A stretch of DNA of 64,000 nucleotides. Origin: Eudorina sp. 2006-703-Eu-15. Its lineage: Eukaryota; Chlorophyta; Chlorophyceae; Chlamydomonadales; Volvocaceae. The translations under genes were made by a program, and so were the position numbers. This document shows positions 38,483 to 49,300 of this stretch, in pieces. Under the pieces are notes generated by a model that saw only the letters and a list, made by a program, of their open reading frames with translations, made no database searches and had not been told where the DNA came from. The stretch spans positions 1 through 64,000 of the forward strand of contig BDSI01000029.1 in assembly GCA_003117195.1 (NCBI GenBank), written 5' to 3'. Position 1 is the first letter of the stretch; each line of letters opens with the position of its first letter.

Positions 38483-40041
38483 GCCCTTATCATGTGATGC
38501 ACGCGGTTGAGCCTACGGTGCCCCCAGCTATCAAGGAGCGTTTCGATGTGGAGATTGATCTGGATGATCCGAGCTTGGCGGCAGGGTCGATCATGCAGCG
38601 CGCAGCCCTCCTTCGCCGTCACATGGCCGTGGCCGGCAGCAACCTCCTCATCGCGCAGCACCGTGATACTTTGCGGTACGCACGCATGAGGGGTGGGGCG
38701 GTTTTGCCGCGACTGCGTAGGTTTGAGATAGGTGATTATGTTTACTACCGCGATACGTCCGGGCGCACTACCTTGGATCCTTATGCCAAGCCGGACATTC
38801 TGCGGGTGGTTGAGGTTCGTCCTACCGGCGTGTTGTTGTTGGAAGGTCGTTGCGGGAATACCCTCACGGCTCATGTCAGCCATTGCGCGCCATGTCATCT
38901 GCCTATTGATGATCACACGGTGGATCCGCGTTTGGCCAGGCCGTCGCCAGGGCTCCCGTGCGAAGTGTGCAAGTTTCCGGATGGAGAAGAGTGGATGCTG
39001 TTGTGTGATGCTTGTGGTACAGGTTGGCACACCTATTGCCTGAAGCCTCGTCTTACTGAGATCCCGGATGGGACATGGGTGTGTCCTCGTTGTGTTGGAA
39101 AGGGTGTTACCCCGGAGTCGCTGGATGCAGTCGTCCCTGTTTCTGCGCAGGCCGGTCAGCTTGCGCTGCAACCTCCCAAGCACCTACGTGACCTTCAAGG
39201 TGCCGCTGTCATGAGGGAGTCGCGCGGGAAGGGGCGTCGCACCACGCGGTCTTTGGGAGTGGCGTCGTACGCTGGTAGGAGTGGTCGCACGCACCAGTTC
39301 CAGGTGCTGTACGACAATGGTGATGTTGAGTTGTTGTCGCTGCGTGAGCTTAAGAGCCGTCTCGCGTCGAAGGGAGTTAGGAAGGGAGCAGTAGCGAATG
39401 CCACCGAGGTCAGCCGGCTGTCAAGCCCTGGCACTTGGGATTTGAGCACGTGTGAAGGGGCTGCAGGAACGCTTTCTGCAGTCATGCCAGGGGAGCACGA
39501 TCCGCTGAAGGCTGTCGCGCTTGCTGCGTCAGTTACTCAGGGTTCGGTGCGACCAGAACCGGTCGAAGCCGGGGATGTGAATGTGCTAGTAGGAGCGTTG
39601 GCGATCGGTGATGTGGGATCGGTTTTCATGCCCTGGAAATGGGACGAAGGGGCCATGCAGCAGTTACGGGATAGCGCGTGCTCTGTGCGGTACACGCCTG
39701 ATCAGGCTACCGTGCGACCAGCGCACCCGGAGAGTTTTGCGCAGGCGAAGCAAGATGGTGTGAAGATGCCTGTCATTGCAGTTGATGTGTCAGAGGAGAT
39801 GTCCGATTTGGTTGTGCCCGTGGCCGGTCGCTTTGCTGACGTCGCGGTTATTGCATCTGTGCCGCGCCGTTACATCGCCGAGGCTGATGCGCCAAGGCTG
39901 CGCTGGCTCCGCGCACTGCAGAAGGAAGATCGGTTGCTCATCTTGAGGGCCGTTGCGAAGATGTGGGTAGTAGTCTTTGCGCAAGCAGCATGGAAGCGTG
40001 CCCTGGTGAAGGACGATACGCACGCTGTGCAGGTGATTTAG
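38407..40041 (+). CDS. Retrotransposon integrase C-terminus with PHD finger
   Basis: Continues the integrase in the -1 frame: [16 protein letters not shown] is the usual sequence after the catalytic core. A GPY/F-like module follows ([22 protein letters not shown]). Nucleotides 38959-39093 encode a PHD finger with CX2C...CX2C...HX4C...CX2C spacing ([33 protein letters not shown]). Around 39295-39365 [16 protein letters not shown] resembles a Tudor-like barrel. The frame ends with TAG at 40039-40041. PHD fingers read histone H3 tails, so this module may guide integration to particular chromatin, as chromodomains do in other Ty3/gypsy elements (inference). Confidence 0.85.
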   Translation: MDDWDKHLPYIMLGYNCSPQASSRVSPYHVMHAVEPTVPPAIKERFDVEIDLDDPSLAAGSIMQRAALLRRHMAVAGSNLLIAQHRDTLRYARMRGGAVLPRLRRFEIGDYVYYRDTSGRTTLDPYAKPDILRVVEVRPTGVLLLEGRCGNTLTAHVSHCAPCHLPIDDHTVDPRLARPSPGLPCEVCKFPDGEEWMLLCDACGTGWHTYCLKPRLTEIPDGTWVCPRCVGKGVTPESLDAVVPVSAQAGQLALQPPKHLRDLQGAAVMRESRGKGRRTTRSLGVASYAGRSGRTHQFQVLYDNGDVELLSLRELKSRLASKGVRKGAVANATEVSRLSSPGTWDLSTCEGAAGTLSAVMPGEHDPLKAVALAASVTQGSVRPEPVEAGDVNVLVGALAIGDVGSVFMPWKWDEGAMQQLRDSACSVRYTPDQATVRPAHPESFAQAKQDGVKMPVIAVDVSEEMSDLVVPVAGRFADVAVIASVPRRYIAEADAPRLRWLRALQKEDRLLILRAVAKMWVVVFAQAAWKRALVKDDTHAVQVI

Positions 40042-40085
40042 GGGACCTCATGCCCTCAGCTACCAGCTTCCCACCGCAAAATCCG

Positions 40086-40106
40086 CGTGGGAGCTGGGGG
40101 GGGGAG
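40086..40106 (+). other. Polypurine tract of the retrotransposon
   Basis: GTGGGAGCTGGGGGGGGGAG directly abuts unit B1, not A2. If this primes plus-strand DNA synthesis, the 3' terminal region starts with B1, 50 bp earlier than the duplicated A unit. Confidence 0.65.
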
Positions 40107-40155
40107 TCATCATCACGCACATAGTACGGCATTCTGCCATCAGTCTGGCACGACA
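40106..40155 (+). repeat. Internal copy B1 of the 50-bp repeat
   Basis: GTCATCATCACGCACATAGT to GGCACGACA, identical to 41017-41066. Separated from A2 by GC. Confidence 0.93.
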
Positions 40156-40157
40156 GC

Positions 40158-41016
40158 TGTCATGACTTGGTAGTGTCGCTGTCGTAGTATGGATCTATCG
40201 TATTCCGTTTGCACTACCACGCAGCGCCAAGGTCGCGAAGTGTAGTGAGTAGGGATTGTTCGGCGTACGTCTCGCGTTTCGGCGTACGTCTCGCCTGTCT
40301 GGACAACGGGAGCTTTCCCGTACTAAGCCATTGAGTCAAGCTGTCCACTCGGTCGTCCGAGCGTTTGTCAGTTGGCGCTTCAGGCGCGTTTGCTTGTTTG
40401 TTACTTTATCTATCTAGCGCACCGCGTTGTGGGGCGGGCGCTCGTAGTTGCAAGACTTGGTCAACCGACGCATGCGGCTCAGGGTTCGGGTCGGCGCGTG
40501 CTACGTCGCTGCGCTATCCCCTGACTGGGTGCAGGGCGGCAATCTGTACTTGTTTGTGTTCAGTCGTAGCGCCGATCGTGTGTTGCACCGCGTAGTAGGT
40601 GTACTGCCAGAGGAATAATCCTTCACGTTATGGCCTTAGTGGTAGGAGTAAGGGTGCGTCGTACCCGTCAGGCCAGCGTCGGTGTGTACTTAGCGCTGAG
40701 AGAGCAAACGCATCTTTGTCGTTTGGCTCTCGAAGCAAATCTTCGTGAGCGTAATAAGACCACTGAGCGCTATTGAGCGACTCATTCGATATCCTTGTAA
40801 CAATCGCAAGTTGATCATTTGTCCGCAGCTGACGCTAGGCAGGTTAAACGCGCTACAAGACCCGCTCTTGGCGCCAGGCCGCACTGAGATCCGTTCCGGG
40901 CCACCTGGCCTCACACAGCGTAGCTAGCATCGTCTGCCGGCTGGAGCGCAGCCGAGCCTTTGTTCAGCCCAGCACTGGAGGAGCTACTCGTGCTGGGATA
41001 TATTTATATTCCCACA
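40158..41016 (+). repeat. Right terminal unit A2 (859 bp)
   Basis: Same sequence and length as A1 (28881-29739), TG...CA. Unlike a standard 3' LTR it is not the end of the element: unit B2 follows directly. Confidence 0.95.
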
Positions 41017-41066
41017 GTCATCATCACGCACATAGTACGGCATTCTGCCATCAGTCTGGCACGACA
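41017..41066 (+). repeat. Terminal copy B2 of the 50-bp repeat
   Basis: Identical to B1. Ends ...GGCACGACA, giving the element a CA terminus, directly followed by TTGA (41067-41070), the right target duplication. Confidence 0.9.
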
Positions 41067-41627
41067 TTGATGCGTCATGCGTCACACACCGGCTCATGTG
41101 GTGCTGCTGGTGGAGCAGCCTCGTTGACGCCTCTGCAACCTACTGACAGTGTGTGGAGCACATGGCCCCGTGGGTCACCGATGACCCACGGGGTCCACTG
41201 TAACAGTAGCCCCGCGGCGGATGTCAAGGATAGCAGTGTCATGCGCAATCTCATGCCTTCACATGCTGGTAGAAGCCGAGATGTATTCCGTCGATTCAAT
41301 TGTTGAACACCTAGCGACGTCAGTTGGGGATAGGGTTTAGGGTTTCACGTCCGGTTCAGGCACGACCTGAACCCGCAAGCTTGTTCACGCATTTCATGAG
41401 TGAATGAACGTTACAGCAGACCCCAAAGGGATCAACGTTGTTTACCTGGGCAAGCCCCAGCAGGCCCCACCGACAAGGCGGCAAGACACCCCCACACCTT
41501 TAACGCCGCGAACAAAAACACATCGAGCCATGACCCCACCTAGACAGACACCGAAGCGGGCAGAGGCGCACAGCGGGGCAACACTACCAAAGGGTCGATC
41601 TGTCATGACACACAGCGTAATCGGCGT
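41067..41627. other. Low-GC stretch after the retrotransposon
   Basis: Begins with the right TTGA duplication. Holds a hairpin (41166-41193), two adjacent telomere-like units (TAGGGTTTAGGGTTT at about 41330) and the start of ORF 41404-41871, which has no recognised features. No confident gene. Confidence 0.4.
41166..41193. repeat. Perfect 12-bp inverted repeat (hairpin) with copy at 7206-7236
   Basis: CCCCGTGGGTCA, loop CCGA, TGACCCACGGGG. The right arm and flank (41174-41204) are the exact reverse complement of 7206-7236. Probably the folded end of a small dispersed element. Confidence 0.7.
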
Positions 41628-41957
41628 ATGTGCGTATCGTGCACCGATTGGCGGTACTTTGCCTCCTGGTCGCCATTCGACCTGCCGTACCGTACCGGGC
41701 TGCAACGGCATGGACGAGATGGGGATTTGGCTGTTCAGCCGCCTGATGTTCTCCTGTGGGCGGTACTGCCCCTGCCGTACTCTCACGGGACTCCCACGGC
41801 CAGCCGTCAGGCGCTTCAGGACCACCAGAGGCTGTGGCCCGTGTCTGGAACACGCACGTCCGGTGTCATGACGGTTCCAACTGTCATACCTACCCACCTA
41901 CGGATTCAGACGCTGTCGATGACTCAGTCCCAGCTCCGTTCTCGCCGGTCATCCTGA
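41628..41957 (+). pseudogene. Coding-like frame, possible mobile-element remnant
   Basis: Open for 109 codons without ATG. It contains PLPYSHGTPTASRQALQDHQ and RLWPVSGTRTSGVM, which look like real protein, in a low-GC setting next to the retrotransposon. No family is recognised. It could be an eroded transposon gene or an exon. Confidence 0.25.
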
Positions 41958-42171
41958 GAATATGGTATGTTTTCGTGGTTCATGAAGCACCGCACCGAGG
42001 GCAGAGACAGCACCCGTACTTTAGCGTCCCTTGGTAGCTTAACTTTTTACTGTGCTTCATCGCGGATCAGGTACGACTTGTCAGAAACATTTATCGTAGT
42101 GTGCTTCGTCGTGGATCAAGTACAACACGTCAGTGGCATGCCGAAAGGATACGGCTAGGCATGGTAAGGGC

Positions 42172-42393
42172 ATGGTCAAGTACCGTTCCGTACACCCGCG
42201 TATGTCCGCACAATTTGTAACGATAACATTCAAATATCTTCTGCAGCTGAACGCTATTTGTCTTAGTGACATTCCGCTGGAACCTATTTGGCCCGACGGG
42301 AGGGTACGGGGTCCACATCTGCTTCTTGAAAGGTTGCTGTTGATGCGCCTCTTTGTGGATGGTAGTGGACAGTCATTGATAAACGATTGGTAG
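42172..42393 (+). CDS. Hypothetical 73-residue ORF
   Basis: ATG 42172 to TAG 42391. Balanced composition (FVTITFKYLLQLNAICLSDI, LLLERLLLMRLFVDGSG) and low-GC codons. No family recognised. It precedes the small two-exon candidate at 42487. Confidence 0.25.
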   Translation: MVKYRSVHPRMSAQFVTITFKYLLQLNAICLSDIPLEPIWPDGRVRGPHLLLERLLLMRLFVDGSGQSLINDW

Positions 42394-42486
42394 CGACCTC
42401 CTTCTTGTCGCGTGCAGCGTGTTGATCATAAACCAAACAAGCCCTGAACTGTTAGGTAGGGTAACGGGAATTGAGGATAGAAAGTG

Positions 42487-42882
42487 ATGCTTGTTGAGAT
42501 TTTCGAACTTGGCATGAAAGATCCTGCAAGGCAGGGTTTGTATCCTTCGCGCCCCAACGAAGGCCCACCAACCACTCCAGACACGGCCTCACTTTGCGCA
42601 AGCAATGGCCAGCCTTTGTCAATTGCAGAAAATAATAATATTTGTGGCATAGCGCGATTATATGAATGTATTCAACCGTAAGGTACCACGAACTTTCTCG
42701 GATTCATAAGAAGTACAAATATGCAGTTTGTCAAAATCATAACTTGATTGTGCATATTTGGATTTGATTGCAGATGGAAGTATCGGTTAAAGCATCGTAT
42801 TTGTTTTCTGACATGTACGACATTGTTTGTCGACTTGGTTACCCAAAAATCCGGAACTACAAAGATGTTTTGTCCCTGTTAG
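42487..42882 (+). CDS. Hypothetical small two-exon gene
   Basis: Exon 1 42487-42677 (MLVEIFELGMKDPARQGLYP...) ends at CC|GTAAGG, a good donor. The 96-nt intron ends TTTGATTGCAG at 42773. Exon 2 42774-42882 continues in frame (PWKYRLKHRICFLTCTTLFV ... MFCPC, stop TAG). Total 100 residues, low-GC codons. No domain recognised. Alternatively exon 1 ends at the in-frame TAA at 42679 if the intron is not real. Confidence 0.3.
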
Positions 42883-43302
42883 GTGGTGAGATTGGATAAG
42901 CGTCGCGAAGATTACTTCATTAAGCCCCTTCACTTTTCTTGCGCACTGCTCCTGGTCAGTACCTTCGGACGTCTAAGAAGATTAAGTACCGCCCCTGAGC
43001 CCCAGGAATTAAAATACGAGAAATTGTCATTGTCCTTGCGCATATTCATCTGATCCTATCGCGCGGCGTTGAAGTCCGAGGTAGGCCTGACATTTCACTG
43101 CACAAGGACCTCTGGCTAGCGGAGCCTGCTGGAGGCGTGCCAAGAAGCTTTCGACGAAGGGGTCGCTAAATCAATTGTCATCACTGGAGGTACAGAAGGT
43201 AGCCGCGTTCAATCTGGCACCACACGCAGGCCAAGTATGACAGCAGTCCTCAGCCCTGCCGCTCTGCTGCCTCTTGGACAGGATGAACTCATGTTGAATA
43301 AC
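42883..43302. other. Upstream region of the REJ-like gene
   Basis: Low-GC DNA expected to hold the promoter and 5' UTR of the gene starting at 43303 (or 43237). No TATA box was identified. Confidence 0.35.
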
Positions 43303-46300
43303 ATGCGACAACATATGATGGCGCAATCGCTTCGGCGCTGTGCGCTTGTAGTTGCGGCGTGCTACCTAGTTATGTGCCTGGGACCTGTGGCGGGTGCTCC
43401 ACATCTTTCATTCATTCAAACTATGGGCCATCCTCCCCCAGGTATGTTGATTTTGCAAGGTTGAGGGACTCGGGGCACTCCCTGGTGACGACATCCGTTT
43501 CTGTCCTAACGGCTTCGGTCCTGAAACTTGCGGCAATAGATTTTAGCATTATGATAATAATTTTGCTATGTTTGAAGTGTGCTGTCTTGCCCTTCTATAC
43601 TCTCTAAGTCCCTGGCAGGGTTTTGCCTTTGGACCGGCGCACCGCAATTTTGTTGTTTCTTTAACTCATGTTGCATGGAGTTTGCTGTGGAGGAGGCCAC
43701 GGATGGCTTTCGTATGGCGTGACAGTGCGAAAGCGATCGGTAGACCTCGGGGTATGAGACGCAGGACCGAAGAAGGCTAGACAAATTTAACCAAATTAGC
43801 ACAACATTAATTTGGTTATTTTTTCTCTCGAACTGCTTCTTCGGGCGGGGTAGGTCTCTCCTGTGTTCGTATGCGCTGTTCGGGTGCCACTTCTTCTCGT
43901 GCATGTGTCCTTTCATGTGCACTCTTCGTCGTTGAGTTATTATCACATTTCAAAATGCCCATAGATTCACCTGAATGCCCGCTTGAAACCCCTGCCTCGC
44001 GTATACCGTAAGCTGCGAGAGTGTTTCCCGGGCAAGTAACACTTATGCGATGGATTGCAGCTTAGTTTCACAACTATATAATATGAGCTGGGAAACACGC
44101 CAGCGGATCCGACCGGCTTGGTACGGTATTGCGGTTCCGACGCCATATGGCGTCAGGGTCGTAAGACACGGGCTCGACTAGCTCATGTCCCGTAGGTTTC
44201 AGCCAGTTTTTGTGCTGCTACGAAGCCGCTCACGGCCCGAGTGCGGGCGACTCATCTCCCAGGCTGCGGTGCCCGCCTGCCTGCTGCCTGCCTGCCTTGA
44301 TGGGTCCATCTCGCCCAATCACCCCCTGCCCTCCGCCATGCTCCCCATTTCCCCTGTCCCTTCCTGGGCCGCAGTCTACTCGCCGCCGCCATACAGGCAG
44401 CCACCCCCGCCGCCCAAGAGCAGAGCTCCTCCGCCGTACCAGCAGCCGCCTCCACCCCCCATGAACAACGCCCCGCCGCTATGGTCACCGCCGTCGCCGG
44501 CGCCCTCATACCATCCCATCGCATCACCGCCCAATGCACCGCCGCCGTTGTACAATCCTGTTGTAACTCCGCCGATGCAACCGCCGCCGGTCGGTGCACC
44601 AGTCGCTGCGCCGCCGATGCAACCGTCGCCTTTTGGCACACCAGTCGGCGGACCGCTGACGCCGCCGCCGCCTTTTGGCACACCAGTCGGCGGACCGCTG
44701 CCGCCGCCGCCGCCGTTTGGCGCACCAGTCGGCGGACCGCTGCCGCCGCCGCCTTTCGGTGCGCCAGTCGGTGGACCGCTGACGCCGCCGTCGCCTGTGG
44801 GCTCACCAGTCGGCGGACCGCTGCCGCCGCCGTCGCCTATTGGTTCACCAGTCGGCAGACCGCCATCGCCTTATGGTGCACCAGTCGCGAATCCACCCCT
44901 GCCACCGCCGCCGTACAAGAGACCACCGGCCCCAGTGGGTGCACCATCCCCACCGCCCATGAACAACGCACCGCCGCGGCCGCCCACCTACCCTCAGGTG
45001 CCGACGGCGCCACCGCCGGTGGCACCGCCGCCGCAGCCCATCTACTCGCCCCCTCCCTCCTACATGCCGCTGTACATGCCGGATGCGCCAAACGCGCCCG
45101 ACCCGCCGGCACCGCCGGCGGATCCCTGCGGCGACTGCCAGTTCTGCATGCTGCGGATGCAACCGGTCGTCAAGACCGCGCTGTCCAAACCCACGCCCGC
45201 CAGGCCCGACCCCTACTACTCCACCACGGCCACCGCGAAGGCGTTCCTGGACATCTGCTACAGACTGCCGCGCAAGTACCAGTCCAATTGCGACATGGTG
45301 GCGGTGTCGCTCCTGGGCGGCACGACCTTCCTGGGCGGCCGCGCCGCGATGCTGTGCTCGGCGCTGGGCGCCTGCAACGTCAACACCGGCTGCACCAACC
45401 TGAACGTGCCCAACCTGAACATCAGCAGGCCCAACCTGGTCGGCGCCATCGAGCAGTGCGCTGCGGAGGGTGTGCAGGGCGGCCAGATCGTCAAGCTGCC
45501 CAGCACCGGCAGCCTCGACAACCCCAAGGTGTGCCGCCAGCGCACCGACTGCTCGGCCAACCCGGCCTTTGGCGCCGGCTACGTGTGCTACTTCGGCGAA
45601 GACGAGGGCAAGACGCCCAAGCGCATCTGCGACTGTAGGAGCGGCCGCGACTCGTGCTACAACGTCGGCGACTGCACGCCCTACTGTGAGGTGCCCTCCA
45701 CGGGCTGGCTGGTGACCCGCCTCAACGCGGGCGCCAAGGCCTGCATATACAGCCCAACCAGCGTCCGCGGCGCCAGCAACGAATGCCCCGAGGAGTTACG
45801 GTGCGCCCGGGTGGACAGCTGCAAGGACTGGTTCTGCAACAACGCCACCCAGTCGCTGGACGCGCGCGATTGCTCGGGCAAGTGCTTGCCGGCCGTGCTG
45901 CGCGCCACGAGCGCGTCGCTCTGGGGCAGCGGCGGCGGCATCACCGCCTACCTCAACGCCTACGCGGCCCGGCTGTCCAACGCGCCGTGCGAGCGGGTCT
46001 TCACGCAGGACACGGTGAACCTGATGGGCGGCATCGGCGGCGCGCAGTGCTCCACCTTCGACAACCAGCTCAACGTGCGCTTGCCGGCCACTGCGACGCT
46101 GCTGGTGCGTCGGGTCGGGTTTGGTCGGGTCGGGTCGGGTCCGGTAAGGTAGTTGGCCGTTTGGTGGCGCAGCGCCGCGTGTTGGTGACGGCAGAGAGCA
46201 GGAACCGTTCTGGACTGGACATGGGTTCGAGCTTCGGGTCGGACTGCTGGAATGTTGGGACTCCGTCGCGCGGAGATATGGGTTTGTCCGGCGCACCGAC

Positions 46301-49300
46301 GGGCACGCGGTCGGCCGTACCGCCATATCGCCGTACGGTGCGGTGACGAGCAGATGCGAAGCCTTCGGTTCAGTTGGTCTGTCACGCGCCTCGATACTGA
46401 AGCAATCACAACCGAGACGTTCTAGGTTTAGAGCGCGGCAGCTGTCGGCAGTTTCGCAGCTCCTCGCACGTTTTGCGACGTCCGCGGACGCCACCGCCAC
46501 CCCCACACCGGGGTTTCACCACGGGTACCGATCCCTGCGCCTCCCCCACTCTTTGGACCGCAGCCGGGCCAGCCTCTGATCTGGCCGGGGTCTGGTTCGG
46601 CGCTGGTGGCTCAGCTGGACCCCACGGCCGCCTTCACGGGCAATGTCACGGTGAGTCCGCTGCGGGCTGTGAGGTCCCGTGAGGTCCCGTGTGCTGCGTG
46701 TGCTGTGTGTGAGATTTGACCTGGCGCGGTGTATGCGCGGCTCAGGCAGCAGTCAGCGCATGCAAAAAAACGCCGCGGACCGGGGTTGCAGCCGATCCTG
46801 CCGACCCGTTGGCCCCCGCACTGTGTGTATGTACCCCATGTGTTGTTCCTCCGCCGTACTGCGTCCTCCGCCTCTGTGTGCTGTGCCTTGGAGGCCAACA
46901 CGTTCACCAGCGGTGTGCCAGCACACGCGCCGATTCACGCAAGACTGATGCTGAATACGGCAGGTTGATGGGAACTTGTTGAATTTGCGACCTGCTGACG
47001 AACTCGCACATCTTGTCCCCACACGGTTTTATTCCCCAGGTGAACAGCTGCGGCGGCTCCTGCGCCGCGCCCAACCCGGTGATCCTGGGCCCGTCCGCCA
47101 TCGCCGACCCCTGCGGCGGCAGCAGTTTCTTGGACGCCGCTGGTGCCGTACCGCCCATGTTCGATGGGTCCATGTCGTCCCACCCGTCAGGCCGTACGGC
47201 CTGGAAGGGGGTCTTCTGGTCGGTCAACGCGACCACCGGCACGGGCACCACGGCTGGCTACACAGTGCTGCAAGCGGCCATCGCGCGCGCCAACGCCATA
47301 CCCGATCCAAACGACCGTCTGCAGCTGAAGCTGACCATGGACGAGGCCTCGGGCATTCCGGCCGGCAACAACTACCAGATCACTCTCACGCTCACGTCCT
47401 GGCTGGGCACCACTGCCACGCTGGGCTTCGCCTTCAACAAGTCGAGCAGCGACTCGCCGCCCGCCGTCAAGGTGGTGGGCGCCCGCACGCAGGACTTCGA
47501 GCTGGCCAAGGGCATGCGGGCCAGCGCGGCCGTGGGGCAGGTCTGCGGAGGTACGCGTCCATTCCGGCTTGATTGCTGCGACCGGTGATCTTTGCTGGCG
47601 GGACCGGACCGGCGGTTGGAAATTCGTCCTGGGTCGTCCTGGGTTAGCCGACGGGGGCAGGCATGGGCGGCCGGGTGGCGTGCTTGGGGTATCCGTGCCC
47701 GGAGGGCCCGGGCGGGTCCTTCATCATCTAATACCCCCCCCCAGGTGCCCCCCTGAACTGACCTGATGTCGCTCGCGCGCGGTTGTTGCCACGGGAAGGT
47801 CGGCGCGTGGTGCCGCCTACCCAGCTTCACTACCGGTCCCGGGCGCACCGGGGCAGCGCAGCAGGTGCCGATTTGCTTTCCAACGTGCGTGGCGCCTCCT
47901 TGACGGCGTGTTTCTCCTCCCTAACTATGGGTGAATGGCGTGTTCCTGCCCCCGCGCCGCGCCGCGCCGCGCACTCCCCCTCAGGCAAGTCGGTCAACTG
48001 GAGGTGGAGCTCGCCCGGCTGGTTCGGGTTCCCCACCAAGACGGCTCAGACCCGGCAGCAGCTCTTCCTGGCGCCGCCCCTCGTCGCCGCGCATGGGCAG
48101 CGGATCCAGCTGGTCATCAACACGGGGTATGCTCGCGCCAGTAAGTGTGGTGAGGGCGGAGGCTCCGAGTGGGGGGCGCCCTGACAGGTGGGCTGGTGCA
48201 CTCCCCGACGATGCTAGCCGCCTTGGCGAAGGTTTAAGACTCATCCGATGGTGTCCTAACCGTGACCCCAGTTGCCGGGGAGGACCTCCCGACCTCGGGG
48301 CGATTGCCCCCGCCCCCCGCACTAACTACTTGTGTCTGGGCAGTTTTGATTTAAGCCCCCTCCACCTGACCGCCGAACTACTCGTGCCACAGACGCCTCG
48401 GCCGTCGACGCGGTCACGATGGTGGCTCTGGGCTCCCAGCCCGTGCCCGTGCTGGTCGCCGCGCGGGGCGCGGGCAAGGTGAAGAAGCAGGGCAGCCTGA
48501 TCTTCAACGCCACGGCGTCGTACGACCCGGACACCACACCCGACCTGCAGTCGCTCACCTTCAAATGGGCCTGCACGTGAGTGGACGGGGCGGCTGCGGT
48601 AGTGGCAAACACGCACAGGACAGTGGCCAAACAAGACTCTGCAGCAATGTCCGAAGCAGGGCAAAGCAGGAAGGTTGTTGTGCACCCCTGCATCTAGGGG
48701 ACGCACGGACAGCGGTGAACCTGTCGCATGCCGCTTCCCACAGGAGTGGTTGCAGACTGTGTGTGGCCCCAATCGCGCCAATAACAGCCTGTTGAACCAA
48801 ATCCAGCCGAGTGCTCCTGCTTCATGCCCAGTGCTAGTCTTACACATGGCTCCTGCTCTTCTTCGCACTCCCCCACGCAGGCGCTCCGACTACCCCACCC
48901 CCTGCTTCACGGGCGCCGACATGGGTGACTGGGACACCCTCCCCGGCATCTGGAGCCTGCCCACCAGCCTCCTCACCATCGGGCCCACCTACACCATCTC
49001 CGTCACCGTCGACAAGGACGTTCCGCGCGGCACCCCGGCGCTGTACGCGAGCGCCTCCGTGGACTTCCAGTTAGTCGCAAACGACCCCCCGACCGGCGCC
49101 CTGACGCGGCAGTGCACGCCGGCGATGTGCCAGCTGCCCCACAACACGGCCGAGAACCTGGTGCTGGTGCTGGTCATGTCTGACGCGGACAAGTGCGTTC
49201 ATCATGAGGAAGGGCGGTGTTGGTGGAGGAAGGGCGGTGTTGATGGAGGGCCCGGCATGCATGGGAGTGGGTGGTGAAACCGTCGCGGTCCTTCGATGCC

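Larger units (their letters stand above)
28881..41066 (+). mobile_element. Ty3/gypsy-type LTR retrotransposon with split terminal repeats
   Basis: Element of 12186 bp: A1 (28881-29739), leader, gag-protease frame, pol frame (RT, RNase H, methyltransferase-like domain, integrase), a third frame (integrase C-terminus, PHD finger), purine tract, B1 (40106-40155), A2 (40158-41016), B2 (41017-41066). The outer ends are TG...CA with TTGA on both sides. RT-RNase H-integrase order and motifs place it in Ty3/gypsy. The two A units look identical, so insertion was recent. Two -1 frame changes separate the three frames. It sits in the interval between the divergent PUB-UBX and REJ-like genes and interrupts no recognised exon. 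Chlamydomonas REM1, also Ty3/gypsy with a PHD-finger ORF, is a likely relative (from memory, not compared). Confidence 0.95.

Noticed and set aside
28881..41021. Standard LTR pair A1/A2 with its own target duplication
   Set aside because: Bases outside A1 (TTGA) and outside A2 (GTCA) do not match; they match only if B2 is included.
41328..41345. Interstitial telomere (TAGGGTTTAGGGTTT)
   Set aside because: Only about two TTTAGGG units, too few to call a telomeric tract.
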